From positions 62,001-126,000 of the forward strand of contig JACTMJ010000016.1 in NCBI GenBank assembly GCA_014584705.1: a stretch of 64,000 nucleotides of DNA, read 5' to 3'. The stretch is from Acidobacteriota bacterium (lineage in GTDB: Bacteria > Acidobacteriota > Terriglobia > Bryobacterales > Bryobacteraceae). A program made the position numbers and the translations under genes. The notes under the pieces were generated by a model. It ran no database searches, was not told where the DNA came from, and saw only the letters and a list, made by a program, of their open reading frames with translations. Positions 9,465 to 17,570 of the stretch are shown here, one piece after another. Positions within the stretch are counted from its first letter, which is position 1. Every line of letters begins with the position of its first letter.

Positions 9465-9946
9465 GTAGAAATACCTTCCCCGATTCGGAGGGGATTGAGA
9501 CTTGCGCGTCGCTCTTGCGCGTCACGTACCAGGGAGTAGAAATACCTTCCCCGATTCGGAGGGGATTGAGACGGCCTCATACTGGACGTTGACCCCTCCC
9601 GACAACATCCGTAGAAATACCTTCCCCGATTCGGAGGGGATTGAGACGCAGGCGGGAGATCAGAGTCATCTCGGCGTCGTTGCCGCCGTAGAAATACCTT
9701 CCCCGATTCGGAGGGGATTGAGACAGACAGGATGGTCCTCAGTTCACCCTCCGGAATTCCTTGTAGAAATACCTTCCCCGATTCGGAGGGGATTGAGACG
9801 CCAAAAGAGCACAATTGTCGGCAGTCCGAGTGCCAGTAGAAATACCTTCCCCGATTCGGAGGGGATTGAGACTATAAAGAAATTGCCGGGGGTGACGTTG
9901 AGTGACCCTGTAGAAATGCCTTCCCCGATTCGGAGGGAATTGAAGC
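9465..9946 (+). CRISPR. CRISPR array 1: 7 repeats of 37 nt, 6 spacers
   Basis: Repeats start at 9465, 9536, 9611, 9688, 9763, 9836 and 9910; spacers are 34, 38, 40, 38, 36 and 37 nt. The repeat begins GTAGAAATACC, has the stem TCCCC / GGGGA around an 8-nt loop, and ends GATTGAGAC. Cleavage at the base of the stem would leave the 8-nt 5' handle AUUGAGAC, typical of type III crRNAs. The last repeat (9910-9946) is degenerate (ATGCC for ATACC, GGGAATTGA, altered 3' end), marking it as the leader-distal end and confirming orientation. A further GGGGGATTGAGG near 9972 may be a residue of an older repeat. Confidence 0.98.
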
Positions 9947-10333
9947 TTGCGGCGAGCCCCGCTCCGAGCGTGGGGGATTGAGGCCAGAGGTTTTCGCCCG
10001 TTCCGGAACTTCTCCCGCGTGGCAAGGGCAAGGCTGCGAACCGGCCGCGGACGTCCGCCCTCATCCGTGCCGCGGAGCGTTGACCGGGTGACGGGGGCAG
10101 CGCCGTGCTGGCGTAAGGCTAAATCGCCGGAAGGCGGCCCGCTGGTTTGGTGTTGCCGCGTTCATGTTCGCGCACACCCGTCCATGGGACTGCCGCATCC
10201 TTACCGAGCTCTTCTCGCGGGCGAACCGCGTTCGAGACCCGGTACCGACTTACCGCAAACCCGCCAGGTCCCGGATTCCGGTGAAAATTCCGGGTCTCCG
10301 CGCCGCGCTTGTCGTTTACAATCGTTAAACACG
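9947..10333 (+). other. 387-nt non-coding gap between array 1 and the RT-Cas2 gene
   Basis: An open frame runs through this stretch into the RT, but its translation is low-complexity Arg/Pro-rich and resembles no RT N-terminus, so I treat it as non-coding. It contains a hairpin (CCCGGA ... TCCGGG, about 10270-10294) shortly before the RT gene and other GC-rich inverted segments. I could not identify a group II intron, retron msr-msd or DGR template RNA. Confidence 0.5.
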
Positions 10334-11458
10334 ATGACGACGGCGACGGCTCCGGCTGGTTTGCACTTCAGTGACGAAGAACTGGAGTGCGCCTGGAGGC
10401 GTGTGGAAGAAAACGACGGGTGCGCGGGTGTGGATGGCATCTCTATCCAGCGCTTTCGCGCGTCGGCCGCGAAAAACCTGGAGCGGCTCCGCGCGGAAGT
10501 TATCGCGAACTCTTATCGATTCCTGCCGCTGCTCGAAATCCTGATTGAGAAGAAACCGGGGAGCAAGGTGACGCGGCGTCTTCTGGTGCCGGTGGTCCGG
10601 GATCGCGTCCTCCTGACGGCCATCGCCCGCCGCCTCTCCCTTTCCTTTGAGGATGAGTTTCTGGATGCCAGCTTTGCTTACCGGCCTGGGCGCGGAGTGG
10701 ACCGGGCCGTGGCGCGGGTGATCCAGTTGCGGGATCGCGGAATGCACTATGTGCTCGACGCCGACATCCACGCCTTTTTCGATTCCGTCCCTCACCCGAA
10801 ACTTCTGGAGATCCTTGCTGCCCGGGACTTGACGCCACCCTTGCTGTTGTTGTTGCGGGATGCCATCCGGGCGAGCTTCTGGGATGGGCGGAAGCTGAGG
10901 CGGCTAATCCGGGGAGTACCGCAAGGCTCTCCCCTCTCCCCGCTGCTTGCCAACTTGTTCCTCACCGGGTTTGACCAGGAGTTGGCGGCGCGCGATGGAC
11001 ACCTGGTGCGCTACGCCGATGATTTCCTGGTGCTTTGCCGTTCTCATGAAGAGGCGCACGCGGCAAGGGCGCTGGCGTCGGATTGGATGGCAAGACACGG
11101 CCTGGAACTCAAACCGGAGAAGACGCGGGTTACCAGCTTCGCCGAGACCTTTGCCTTTCTCGGGGTCACGTTCCAGGGCGAACAGGCATTCGTACCGTGG
11201 AAGTACCGGCGGGCGGCGGGCAAGGTAGTGCGAATGGCGGCCACACTGCTGGATTTTGGGCGCAGAGTGCAGGAGAGCGTATTCTGGGCGGAGCTGGACG
11301 ATCCATTACTGGAGCGGCTTCTGGAAAGGGTACGTGCCGTGATGGAAGAAACCGAGGATAGCACTCTGCTGACCCCCGTGTGCGCAGCCTGCCGGAAGAA
11401 CGTGATCGAAATGGGAAAGGCGGATGTGCCGTCCGTCCGGGACTTTTATATCCTCTGA
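10334..11458 (+). CDS. Reverse transcriptase-Cas2 fusion protein
   Basis: 374 aa from the ATG at 10334. Residues about 25-282 carry the RT core in order: GCAGVDGIS, the SFAYRPGRGVDRA block (113-125), DADIHAFFD with catalytic Asp144, GVPQGSPLSPLLANLFL (194-210), VRYADDFLVL (YADD 227-230), GLELKPEKTRV, and AFLGVTF. This is the group II intron/CRISPR-RT type with an intact YADD site. No maturase X domain, endonuclease or Cas1 domain follows. Instead residues about 286-374 read like Cas2: LLDFGRRVQESVFWAELDD, a helix, EDSTLLTPVC, AACRKNVIEMG and a final FYIL, matching the Cas2 pattern LxxFGxRVQxSVF ... DSxxxxPLCxxC ... YI. The first Cas2 strand is short and its usual YDI Asp is missing (FVPWKYRRAAGK), so the Cas2 part is probably structural. 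Likely role: spacer acquisition from RNA, with a Cas1 from elsewhere. Confidence 0.85.
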   Translation: MTTATAPAGLHFSDEELECAWRRVEENDGCAGVDGISIQRFRASAAKNLERLRAEVIANSYRFLPLLEILIEKKPGSKVTRRLLVPVVRDRVLLTAIARRLSLSFEDEFLDASFAYRPGRGVDRAVARVIQLRDRGMHYVLDADIHAFFDSVPHPKLLEILAARDLTPPLLLLLRDAIRASFWDGRKLRRLIRGVPQGSPLSPLLANLFLTGFDQELAARDGHLVRYADDFLVLCRSHEEAHAARALASDWMARHGLELKPEKTRVTSFAETFAFLGVTFQGEQAFVPWKYRRAAGKVVRMAATLLDFGRRVQESVFWAELDDPLLERLLERVRAVMEETEDSTLLTPVCAACRKNVIEMGKADVPSVRDFYIL

Positions 11459-11550
11459 GCCGTCGACGGCACGCGGCGGAGCGCGCAAGCGCGATAAGTG
11501 TCACGAGATCAGGAGGTTGCGAGGGTGGCCTTGATTCTCCTCGAGGAGCC

Positions 11551-11712
11551 GGACATCGTCCGATTGACCCTAACGCGCTGAAAATACGGGCGTTACTTAC
11601 CTTTACGGGCGGTATTTCCCGGCACTTGGAGGTCGTTTGTGCAACGAGATGGGGAACATTGTCCGATTTGGGCTCGGAAACGCTTGAACTGCGGTGGGAT
11701 ATTTTGATAAGG
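11551..11712 (+). promoter_or_regulatory. CRISPR leader of array 2 (copy 2 of the duplicated leader)
   Basis: This 162-bp block aligns with 9302-9464 with scattered substitutions only; the final GGTGGGATATTTTGATAAGG before the first repeat is unchanged. It lies just downstream of the RT-Cas2 stop. Conservation between two diverging copies points to selected sequence (transcription start and/or integration-complex binding). Confidence 0.85.
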
Positions 11713-12349
11713 GTAGAAATACCTTCCCCGATTCGGAGGGGATTGAGACTCTCTCCGCGAGAGCCCTATTCGACACCCGCAGCCCGTGTAGAAATACCTT
11801 CCCCGATTCGGAGGGGATTGAGACACATCGATTCCGGCCAGCGAAACCACAGGGAGTCGAAGTTGGTAGAAATACCTTCCCCGATTCGGAGGGGATTGAG
11901 ACTAAGGTTTACCTGCACCATTGAGATGCGGACGATCTTTGTAGAAATACCTTCCCCGATTCGGAGGGGATTGAGACAGACGTTCTGAACGTCATCATCA
12001 CGATTCTCCTTTCCGCGCGTAGAAATACCTTCCCCGATTCGGAGGGGATTGAGACGGGTTGGCGCCGTCCGCCGTGGGGAGCAGGTCGATCCCGTAGAAA
12101 TACCTTCCCCGATTCGGAGGGGATTGAGACTTGCGAACGTGCACCCCATCCTCCACCATGCTGTCCGCGAGTAGAAATACCTTCCCCGATTCGGAGGGGA
12201 TTGAGACGCATAGAGGCGGTCGCTGACCGTGGCCGTCTTCGAGTGGTAGAAATACCTTCCCCGATTCGGAGGGGATTGAGACGAAGGTCATGCGGCTTCT
12301 GGTGAACCGAATCATCGCGTAGAAATACCTTCCCCGATTCGGAGGGGAT
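11713..12349 (+). CRISPR. CRISPR array 2: 9 repeats (last truncated), 8 spacers
   Basis: Repeats start at 11713, 11788, 11866, 11941, 12019, 12094, 12171, 12246 and 12319; spacers are 38, 41, 38, 41, 38, 40, 38 and 36 nt. The repeat is identical to that of array 1. The last copy follows consensus through GGAGGGGAT and then diverges, which marks the trailer end. No spacer is shared with array 1. The reverse complement of most spacers reads as plausible protein (for example NFDSLWFRWPESM from the spacer at 11825-11865), consistent with crRNAs antisense to mRNA. Confidence 0.98.
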
Positions 12350-12421
12350 GGGGCGGGTGGAGGGCTGGTTCAGACCCTCGTTTTCGAATGGAATATTCCG
12401 GGGTGTGGGGGCGGGCGCTTT

Positions 12422-13420
12422 TTAGGAGGCGGTTCCGAACTGCGACTCGATGCGGATTTCACCCTTTCCCCATACCGTTTGCCTGCCTACCCCCGTGAAC
12501 GCGGCGGCTCTCAGCCAGGGAGTTAGCAGGGCAACGACGTCGGCGGGGCCTTCATAGTCCGCAAAACCGACAAAGCCGTCCAACGGATGAACGCGGCCGG
12601 TACGGGCGCTGGTGCGGGCGGCTTCGATTTTCGTAAGATTCACTTGCCTGAGGCTGACTTGGTCGGCTGCTTCGACGATCAAATCGCGGCTCCGGCGGAT
12701 TTCCGCGCCGGACACCGGCGCAGCCGGGAAGGCGTAGAGCCGGATGAGGCTCGTGATGCGGTCAATGGCGCGCGCCAGCAGGACGGGCGCCAGCGGAGAT
12801 GCGAGGACGCGCCCCTCATGTTTGAGTTCCGTGGGGGTGAGGAAGTGAACACGCAGGGCGAGGGGCGCGGGCCGGGCCGTCCCCGCGGAGATGGGGGAGA
12901 GCGGGAGAACGAGCGGAGGGGGAAACGCCTCCGCGGGGCGTGCGGGAGCTTCAAACAGCCTGGATTGCGGCGTCCCGTCAAGGTGCAGCGTTTGAGCGGC
13001 CAGCAATTGGGCGCGGCCGCGGCGCGGCCCGATGCCCGTTCGGGCGAGCTGTTCGAAGGAACGGGCGAGGCTGGCGGCCACCATTGGATCCGCGGAAAAG
13101 CTGTTCACGCCAATATGGAACCGCGCCCCCGGGGGCACGGTAAGGCCATCCAGGTGGGCTGCTCGAAAAACCAACGGGCGGGGAAGATCGTGAAAGCCGC
13201 TCGGGCTGGTATCGCGGGCGATCGGTGCAAAAATTTGCTCGTAAAGGCAGCGGCCGGCCAGGGGACATCTGGCCGGTTCCGCGCATTCCGGCACGCACGC
13301 GAATTGGCGAAACAGCATTCCGAAAGCTCCCCGGAAAATGTTGGAGGACTTGTAAGCCGGAAAGTGCAGGGATTCGCGGGCGACGAAATCAAAACGGAGG
13401 CGGTGAAACCGGAGATGCAT
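12422..13420 (-). CDS. cas6: Cas6 pre-crRNA endoribonuclease
   Basis: 332 aa from the ATG at 13420 (MHLRFHRLRFDF); the frame stays open to 13759 but that extension is low-complexity and unlike the family. The N-terminal ferredoxin-like strand is followed by SSNIFRGAFGMLFRQF and a Cys-rich loop (CVPECAEPARCPLAGRC, then LYEQIF), as seen in Cas6 proteins of the PF10040 type. The C-terminal RAMP signature is DGFVGFADYEG, then FTGVGRQTVWGKGEIRI, the expected Gly-rich loop. It is transcribed toward the arrays from the opposite strand and presumably cuts the 37-nt repeats of both arrays at the base of the TCCCC/GGGGA stem. No strong ribosome site is seen before 13420, so the exact start is uncertain. 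Confidence 0.85.
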   Translation of the reverse strand: MHLRFHRLRFDFVARESLHFPAYKSSNIFRGAFGMLFRQFACVPECAEPARCPLAGRCLYEQIFAPIARDTSPSGFHDLPRPLVFRAAHLDGLTVPPGARFHIGVNSFSADPMVAASLARSFEQLARTGIGPRRGRAQLLAAQTLHLDGTPQSRLFEAPARPAEAFPPPLVLPLSPISAGTARPAPLALRVHFLTPTELKHEGRVLASPLAPVLLARAIDRITSLIRLYAFPAAPVSGAEIRRSRDLIVEAADQVSLRQVNLTKIEAARTSARTGRVHPLDGFVGFADYEGPADVVALLTPWLRAAAFTGVGRQTVWGKGEIRIESQFGTAS

Positions 13421-13978
13421 GAGGTGTGCCCACCAGAATAGCCGTCCCGCCGGAGATTGCCAACCTGGATCGTCGGATAGCGGGAACCCGCCAGAGAGCC
13501 GTGACGGAGGGTGTTCCGAATTCGGTGCAAGTCCGATTCTCGGAGGGGATGAGAGGACGCAGGGGTGTGAAGATGCTGGAATCGGCTCTGGATGAGCGGC
13601 CGAAGGAGTAGCGGGAGCAGGAGCAGCTTGCGGATTCCGGGGATTGTTGCACCGACTGGCGAAGGCATTGCATGGGCGGGCGATGGCAGCGGAGTTGATT
13701 CGTCTTGTGGGCCCCGAGAAGCGCCGGCACGTGCGGCGAACGGCTGGTGAGCTTGGCATTGGCTGGATCAGCGGGGGACTTGGTTGATTCCCGGAGCACC
13801 TTCCCCCTTTGCGCGGATGCGAGGGCGACGGCGGGCGGCTATTCCATTCAACTATTGGCTGGCGTCGGCACGACTACCCGCGCGGCGGCGGGGCTGACGC
13901 GAATGAGCGCCTTGAATCCAGACTTGGGCAGCGTCTGGCGGAGCGGATGGCCTTGGCGGCGCGGCTCGTTTTATAGGG
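13421..13978. other. Intergenic stretch upstream of cas6
   Basis: No convincing gene. Its only notable content is a segment resembling the CRISPR repeat (13531-13558). It contains the 5' flank of cas6 on the minus strand and the 3' flank of the FG-GAP gene. Confidence 0.5.
13531..13558 (+). repeat. Possible isolated, degenerate CRISPR repeat
   Basis: Core CCGATTCtCGGAGGGGAT followed by GAGAGGAC resembles the repeat core CCGATTCGGAGGGGATTGAGAC with a one-base insertion and small changes. It lies about 110 bp upstream of the cas6 start, on the opposite strand to cas6. It may be a relic of a former array, a Cas6 recognition element in the cas6 5' region, or chance. Confidence 0.3.
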
Positions 13979-16240
13979 CTATCGGGTTGGCTGCGTCTGG
14001 GTGGATTTGGCGGCCAGTTGCCGGATGTAGTCGTGCTCAAAGAAATAGAAGTGCCCATCCTCGCCGCCGATGAGCAGGTCCGCTTTGCCGTCGCCGGTCC
14101 AATCAGCCACGTTCGGCGTGGGGCTGTGTCCGCGAAGGGGCACTTGGATGAGGGGTCCGCGCAACTGCATGACGGGCTTCTGTTGCGAGCCGATGTTCTC
14201 ATACCAGAGCGGGCCGCCGTTGGAATCCACGATCAGATCCTGATCTCCGTCGTTATCCCAATCGACGAACTCAATCTTGCGGCGGCCGCTGGAACCGGCG
14301 CGGCCCGCGGCCAGGTTGAGGAAACGGCCGTTCGGGCTGACGAAGATGCGCTCCGGTTCAAGGAGCACCAGTTCGCCGTTGCGACGGGCGCGCCGGAACA
14401 GGGAAAGGTATCCCTGGTGGTTCAGCATGACGAGATCGGGCAGGCCGTCGCCATCCCAATCGATCGCCTTGGGGGTGGTGCGCCATTGCGTGAGCAATTG
14501 CTTGCCCTGGGGATCCCACCATACCCAATCCGGCTTGGGATTCCTGCCCGTCCATTCCACTTCGATATTCCGGGCGGCCGCGAGCACTGGGTTCGTGCGG
14601 GTGCCGTCGTTGCGGTACCAGACGACTTCCCCCCAGATGTCGTTGACGAGGATGTCGAGGTCGCCGTCAAGATCCCAGTCAATGACCGAGGGATTGGAAT
14701 AGCCCCACTTTGCTTCGGCCGGCCCCTGGATGGAGCGGTTCGCGCCGGCGACGCGACGAATCACCTTGCCGGCCGCTTCCAGAAAGCCACGGTCTTCAAA
14801 TACCGGCGCGGCCTTCGAGCCGACGTTCTGGAAGTAGCGGAGGTATCCGGCGGAGTCTCCGGAAAGGATGTCGAGCAATCCATCGCCGTTCCAGTCCACG
14901 GCAACCGGGCGGGAAAGCGCGCCGCTCTTAACGAAGGGGTCAATTTGTTCGAAGTGCCGGGGCGAAGCCAGACGCGGGGTTTGGCCTTCGGGCGCCAGGT
15001 TCTCCACCAGTGAGACCGTGCCATCTTCTTCCCCAATGACGAGGGACGGCCTTCCATCGGAATGCCAACGGACCACGCGCGGCTGGATCATACAAAGATC
15101 CATCTTCAGCACTTCGTCACCGCCAGGACCTTGCACGTGCAGCAGTTCGCCGACGCGCAACCGGGGCTGCCGCCGCGAACCATCATTGCCGAACAAGGTG
15201 ACGGTATCGATGAAGTTCGAGCCGAGCAGGTCCAGATCGCCGTCGCCGTCCCAATCCACGGGGTTGGGGATGGGGCTGCCGTACTGGTCAATCTCCCGGC
15301 CGCCGGCCTGCAGTTTCACCGGTTCGGCATAGCGCGGATTCTGGTTGGTGCCGAGGTTGCGGTGGAAGTAGATATAGCCGTGGAGCGGACCGCGGGTCCA
15401 TTCGCCCTTGGAGTTGAAGGCGTCGTCCCAGCCGTAGTCGCGCCAATCGCTGACGCCGGTGAGGAAGTCGATGTTGCCGTCACCGTCCCAATCGACGGGG
15501 TGCCAGAGGTCATCGCGGCCAATGTGCATGCTGCGAGGGAGATCAACTTTGACGGGCTTGGAAAGCAGGTTGGCCGCAACGTCGCTGTAATAGCCGCCAC
15601 TGAAAACGAGGTCGACTTTGCCGTCGCCGTTGGCGTCCGCGGCCACGAGATCTTTCTTCGCCGGCCCCAGCCACAGACCGCGATCAAATAATGGGTCAGC
15701 GTTCGTGCGCAGATTGCGGAAATACCAGATTCCGTTGAACGGGTTATCGGGGCAACTCACGATGAGATCGAGGTTGCCGTCGCGGTCCATATCGACGGGC
15801 GCGGGATGCGCCCAAAGACCGACGCCCAGGCGGTTACGAACACCGGCCTTTCCGTATGTCACGCGGTCCCCCACGCCGACCATGGCGGGCGCAGCCAGGC
15901 GTTGGGTTTCGCCGCTTGACCCGGTGTCGAAGTAGACGTGATAGCGGGACGCACCGGTGGAGAGCCAACTGATGCGGGCGTTGGGCTGCTGCCAGTTCGT
16001 CTTGGCTGGAATGACGGAGCCCGCGGCTCCGGCGGCGATCACGCGGACGGAATCGGGATTGAAGGCCACGGGGAGCTCGGCGTTTACCCAGACAGGCTTG
16101 CCAGCGGGAGCCGAACTCACAACGGGAATCCGGAAATGGTTCGCCGTGGGCCAGGCCGAGGAGCCGCGTTCTTCGACGGCGGCAAGGGCGGAAAGCCCGA
16201 TGGACAGGGATAGCAGGGCAAGAAGACCGAGGATTCGCAT
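13979..16240 (-). CDS. Secreted FG-GAP/VCBS repeat protein
   Basis: 753 aa with a signal peptide (MRILGLLALLSLSIGLSALA). The body is a series of calcium-binding FG-GAP-type repeats with Asp-rich loops: DMDRDGNLDLIVS, DANGDGKVDLVFS, DWDGDGNIDFLTG, DWDGDGDLDLLGS, DWNGDGLLDILSG, DWDLDGDLDILVN, DWDGDGLPDLVML, DWDNDGDQDLIVD and DWTGDGKADLLIG. At least nine units suggest a beta-propeller domain. Such proteins are exported and usually take part in adhesion or polysaccharide interaction; no catalytic domain was recognised. It stands alone between cas6 and a divergently transcribed secreted protein. Confidence 0.85.
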   Translation of the reverse strand: MRILGLLALLSLSIGLSALAAVEERGSSAWPTANHFRIPVVSSAPAGKPVWVNAELPVAFNPDSVRVIAAGAAGSVIPAKTNWQQPNARISWLSTGASRYHVYFDTGSSGETQRLAAPAMVGVGDRVTYGKAGVRNRLGVGLWAHPAPVDMDRDGNLDLIVSCPDNPFNGIWYFRNLRTNADPLFDRGLWLGPAKKDLVAADANGDGKVDLVFSGGYYSDVAANLLSKPVKVDLPRSMHIGRDDLWHPVDWDGDGNIDFLTGVSDWRDYGWDDAFNSKGEWTRGPLHGYIYFHRNLGTNQNPRYAEPVKLQAGGREIDQYGSPIPNPVDWDGDGDLDLLGSNFIDTVTLFGNDGSRRQPRLRVGELLHVQGPGGDEVLKMDLCMIQPRVVRWHSDGRPSLVIGEEDGTVSLVENLAPEGQTPRLASPRHFEQIDPFVKSGALSRPVAVDWNGDGLLDILSGDSAGYLRYFQNVGSKAAPVFEDRGFLEAAGKVIRRVAGANRSIQGPAEAKWGYSNPSVIDWDLDGDLDILVNDIWGEVVWYRNDGTRTNPVLAAARNIEVEWTGRNPKPDWVWWDPQGKQLLTQWRTTPKAIDWDGDGLPDLVMLNHQGYLSLFRRARRNGELVLLEPERIFVSPNGRFLNLAAGRAGSSGRRKIEFVDWDNDGDQDLIVDSNGGPLWYENIGSQQKPVMQLRGPLIQVPLRGHSPTPNVADWTGDGKADLLIGGEDGHFYFFEHDYIRQLAAKSTQTQPTR

Positions 16241-16418
16241 CGCTCCCTATCTTATCGGGCCGTCGGGTAACTTCGCGGGGCTGGCGGAAATCCGTGCGGG
16301 CGATGGGATGCATGGGGAGAGGTGCGAGGCGGCGGCGCGGGGGAGAAAAATGTGTGGGCTGGCGTGAGCCGGAGCGGATGCGAATGACGCTTGTTCTTCT
16401 GAACGGAGGGAGTTTCCC

Positions 16419-17408
16419 ATGTTACGCACTTTTGCCGCTCTTGCCGCGGTTGCCGTGTTGGGGATTGTGGAGTGCGCCAGCGCCCAGGTGCCACCACCCA
16501 GCCTGACGGTGGCAGGCCAGAAAGCAACGTTCGCGCCGGCGGTGGCGTTCTTTGACGCGGAAAGCGCGCGGGTTTCCGTGCTGTTTGCCCATGCGCCGCT
16601 ATCGGCCGACGCGGAGGCGCGGGAACGCGCGACCGGCTCCTGGGAGGTCGCGGCAGGGGCGTCCGCACCGTCCGTGATTGTCGATTTGCTCTACACGCCG
16701 GGCTCCACTTCGGGCCTGGTCAGCAGTTTGAAGGGCTGTGCGATCCATTCCTTTGGCTTTAAGAAGGACTTGAACCTTGAGGGCGCGAACGGGCAGGAGT
16801 GCCACGTGCTTTCGATCGGAGGAATGATCAGGACAGATGGCGGCATCGCCGGGTTGTTGACCGGCCAGAGTGCGCAGTACTCGCTGTATCTCCCGCTTGC
16901 GGTGTCACTGCCGGCCGGTTCCGGCGGGGGCGGATCGGCGGCACAGAAGGTTCCAAAAGCCGCGGCGACGCTTCCGTTGAACACTGTGAAAGGAACGGGC
17001 ACTTACCAGGGGCAGACGATCCGGGCCACGCACGCGCTGGCGTGGTGGGACGCGGAGAAGAACGGGTTGCGCGCGGCGCTCTTCGATCACGCGCCGAAAG
17101 CCGGGACGCTGGCTGGGGCGCGAAAGGGGGAGTACAGCGGCGACGATAGCCCGCTCTTTCTGCTGGACATTGGCTTCTCGGGCGCCGGCCGCGACCTCAG
17201 TTCCGCGGACTCCTGCTTTGTGAACGCCAGCTTTCCGAAGGGCGGGCCGATTGGCACGAACACCGATCCGAAGGGTTGCGGAATCACGTCCCTGATTACC
17301 GACGGCAAACCCGGCGGCGCCGCGCAGGTGGTGATGAAGGGGAACATGATCGGTCCGAACGGCCCCGTGACGTTCGATGTACAATTTCACGTTCCGCTTG
17401 CGAAGTAA
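16419..17408 (+). CDS. Secreted protein with an internal duplication, unknown function
   Basis: 329 aa with a clear signal peptide (MLRTFAALAAVAVLGIVECASAQ). The mature part is two related halves. The first (about 30-165) has AVAFFDAESARVSVLFAHAP, a CAIHSFGF Cys segment and ends LYLPLAVSLPA. The second (about 185-329) has ALAWWDAEKNGLRAALFDHAP, KGCGITSL and ends VQFHVPLAK. A Gly/Ser linker joins them. I do not recognise the family; the repeated DAE...LFxHAP motif could help define one. The ATG follows an AACGGAGGGAG-like ribosome site. Confidence 0.75.
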   Translation: MLRTFAALAAVAVLGIVECASAQVPPPSLTVAGQKATFAPAVAFFDAESARVSVLFAHAPLSADAEARERATGSWEVAAGASAPSVIVDLLYTPGSTSGLVSSLKGCAIHSFGFKKDLNLEGANGQECHVLSIGGMIRTDGGIAGLLTGQSAQYSLYLPLAVSLPAGSGGGGSAAQKVPKAAATLPLNTVKGTGTYQGQTIRATHALAWWDAEKNGLRAALFDHAPKAGTLAGARKGEYSGDDSPLFLLDIGFSGAGRDLSSADSCFVNASFPKGGPIGTNTDPKGCGITSLITDGKPGGAAQVVMKGNMIGPNGPVTFDVQFHVPLAK

Positions 17409-17570
17409 CGCGCCGCGGGACAGAGGCGTTCCGAAGCGGATGCGGCGGCGGGCGCGGATGCGGGCGTGCGGGGAGATTCCTTCCCTTCCCGAGTTCGCCG
17501 CCAAATGCCGCCTCGGGGGACTCGAAATGCAGCTCGGGAACCCGTACAATGTTCCGCAAGGAGGAATGGC

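Noticed and set aside
9308..9814. Minus-strand open frame with repeated PSESGKVFL/NPLRIGEGIST-type segments (also 9502-9981 +, 11766-12315 -)
   Set aside because: These are readings through the CRISPR repeats and spacers; the protein repeats are just the 37-nt DNA repeat translated.
9947..11458. Longer RT reading frame from a TTG right after array 1
   Set aside because: The extra 129 residues are low-complexity and unlike any RT N-terminus; the ATG at 10334 starts with normal RT sequence.
10334..11458. Group II intron, retron or diversity-generating retroelement
   Set aside because: No maturase X or endonuclease domain, no recognisable intron RNA, msr-msd or template/variable repeat pair; the C-terminus looks like Cas2 and the gene lies between CRISPR arrays.
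14018..15013. 331-aa + strand frame (and 15062-15691 +)
   Set aside because: Antisense to the FG-GAP repeat gene; the open frame is a by-product of its GC-rich Asp/Gly repeats.
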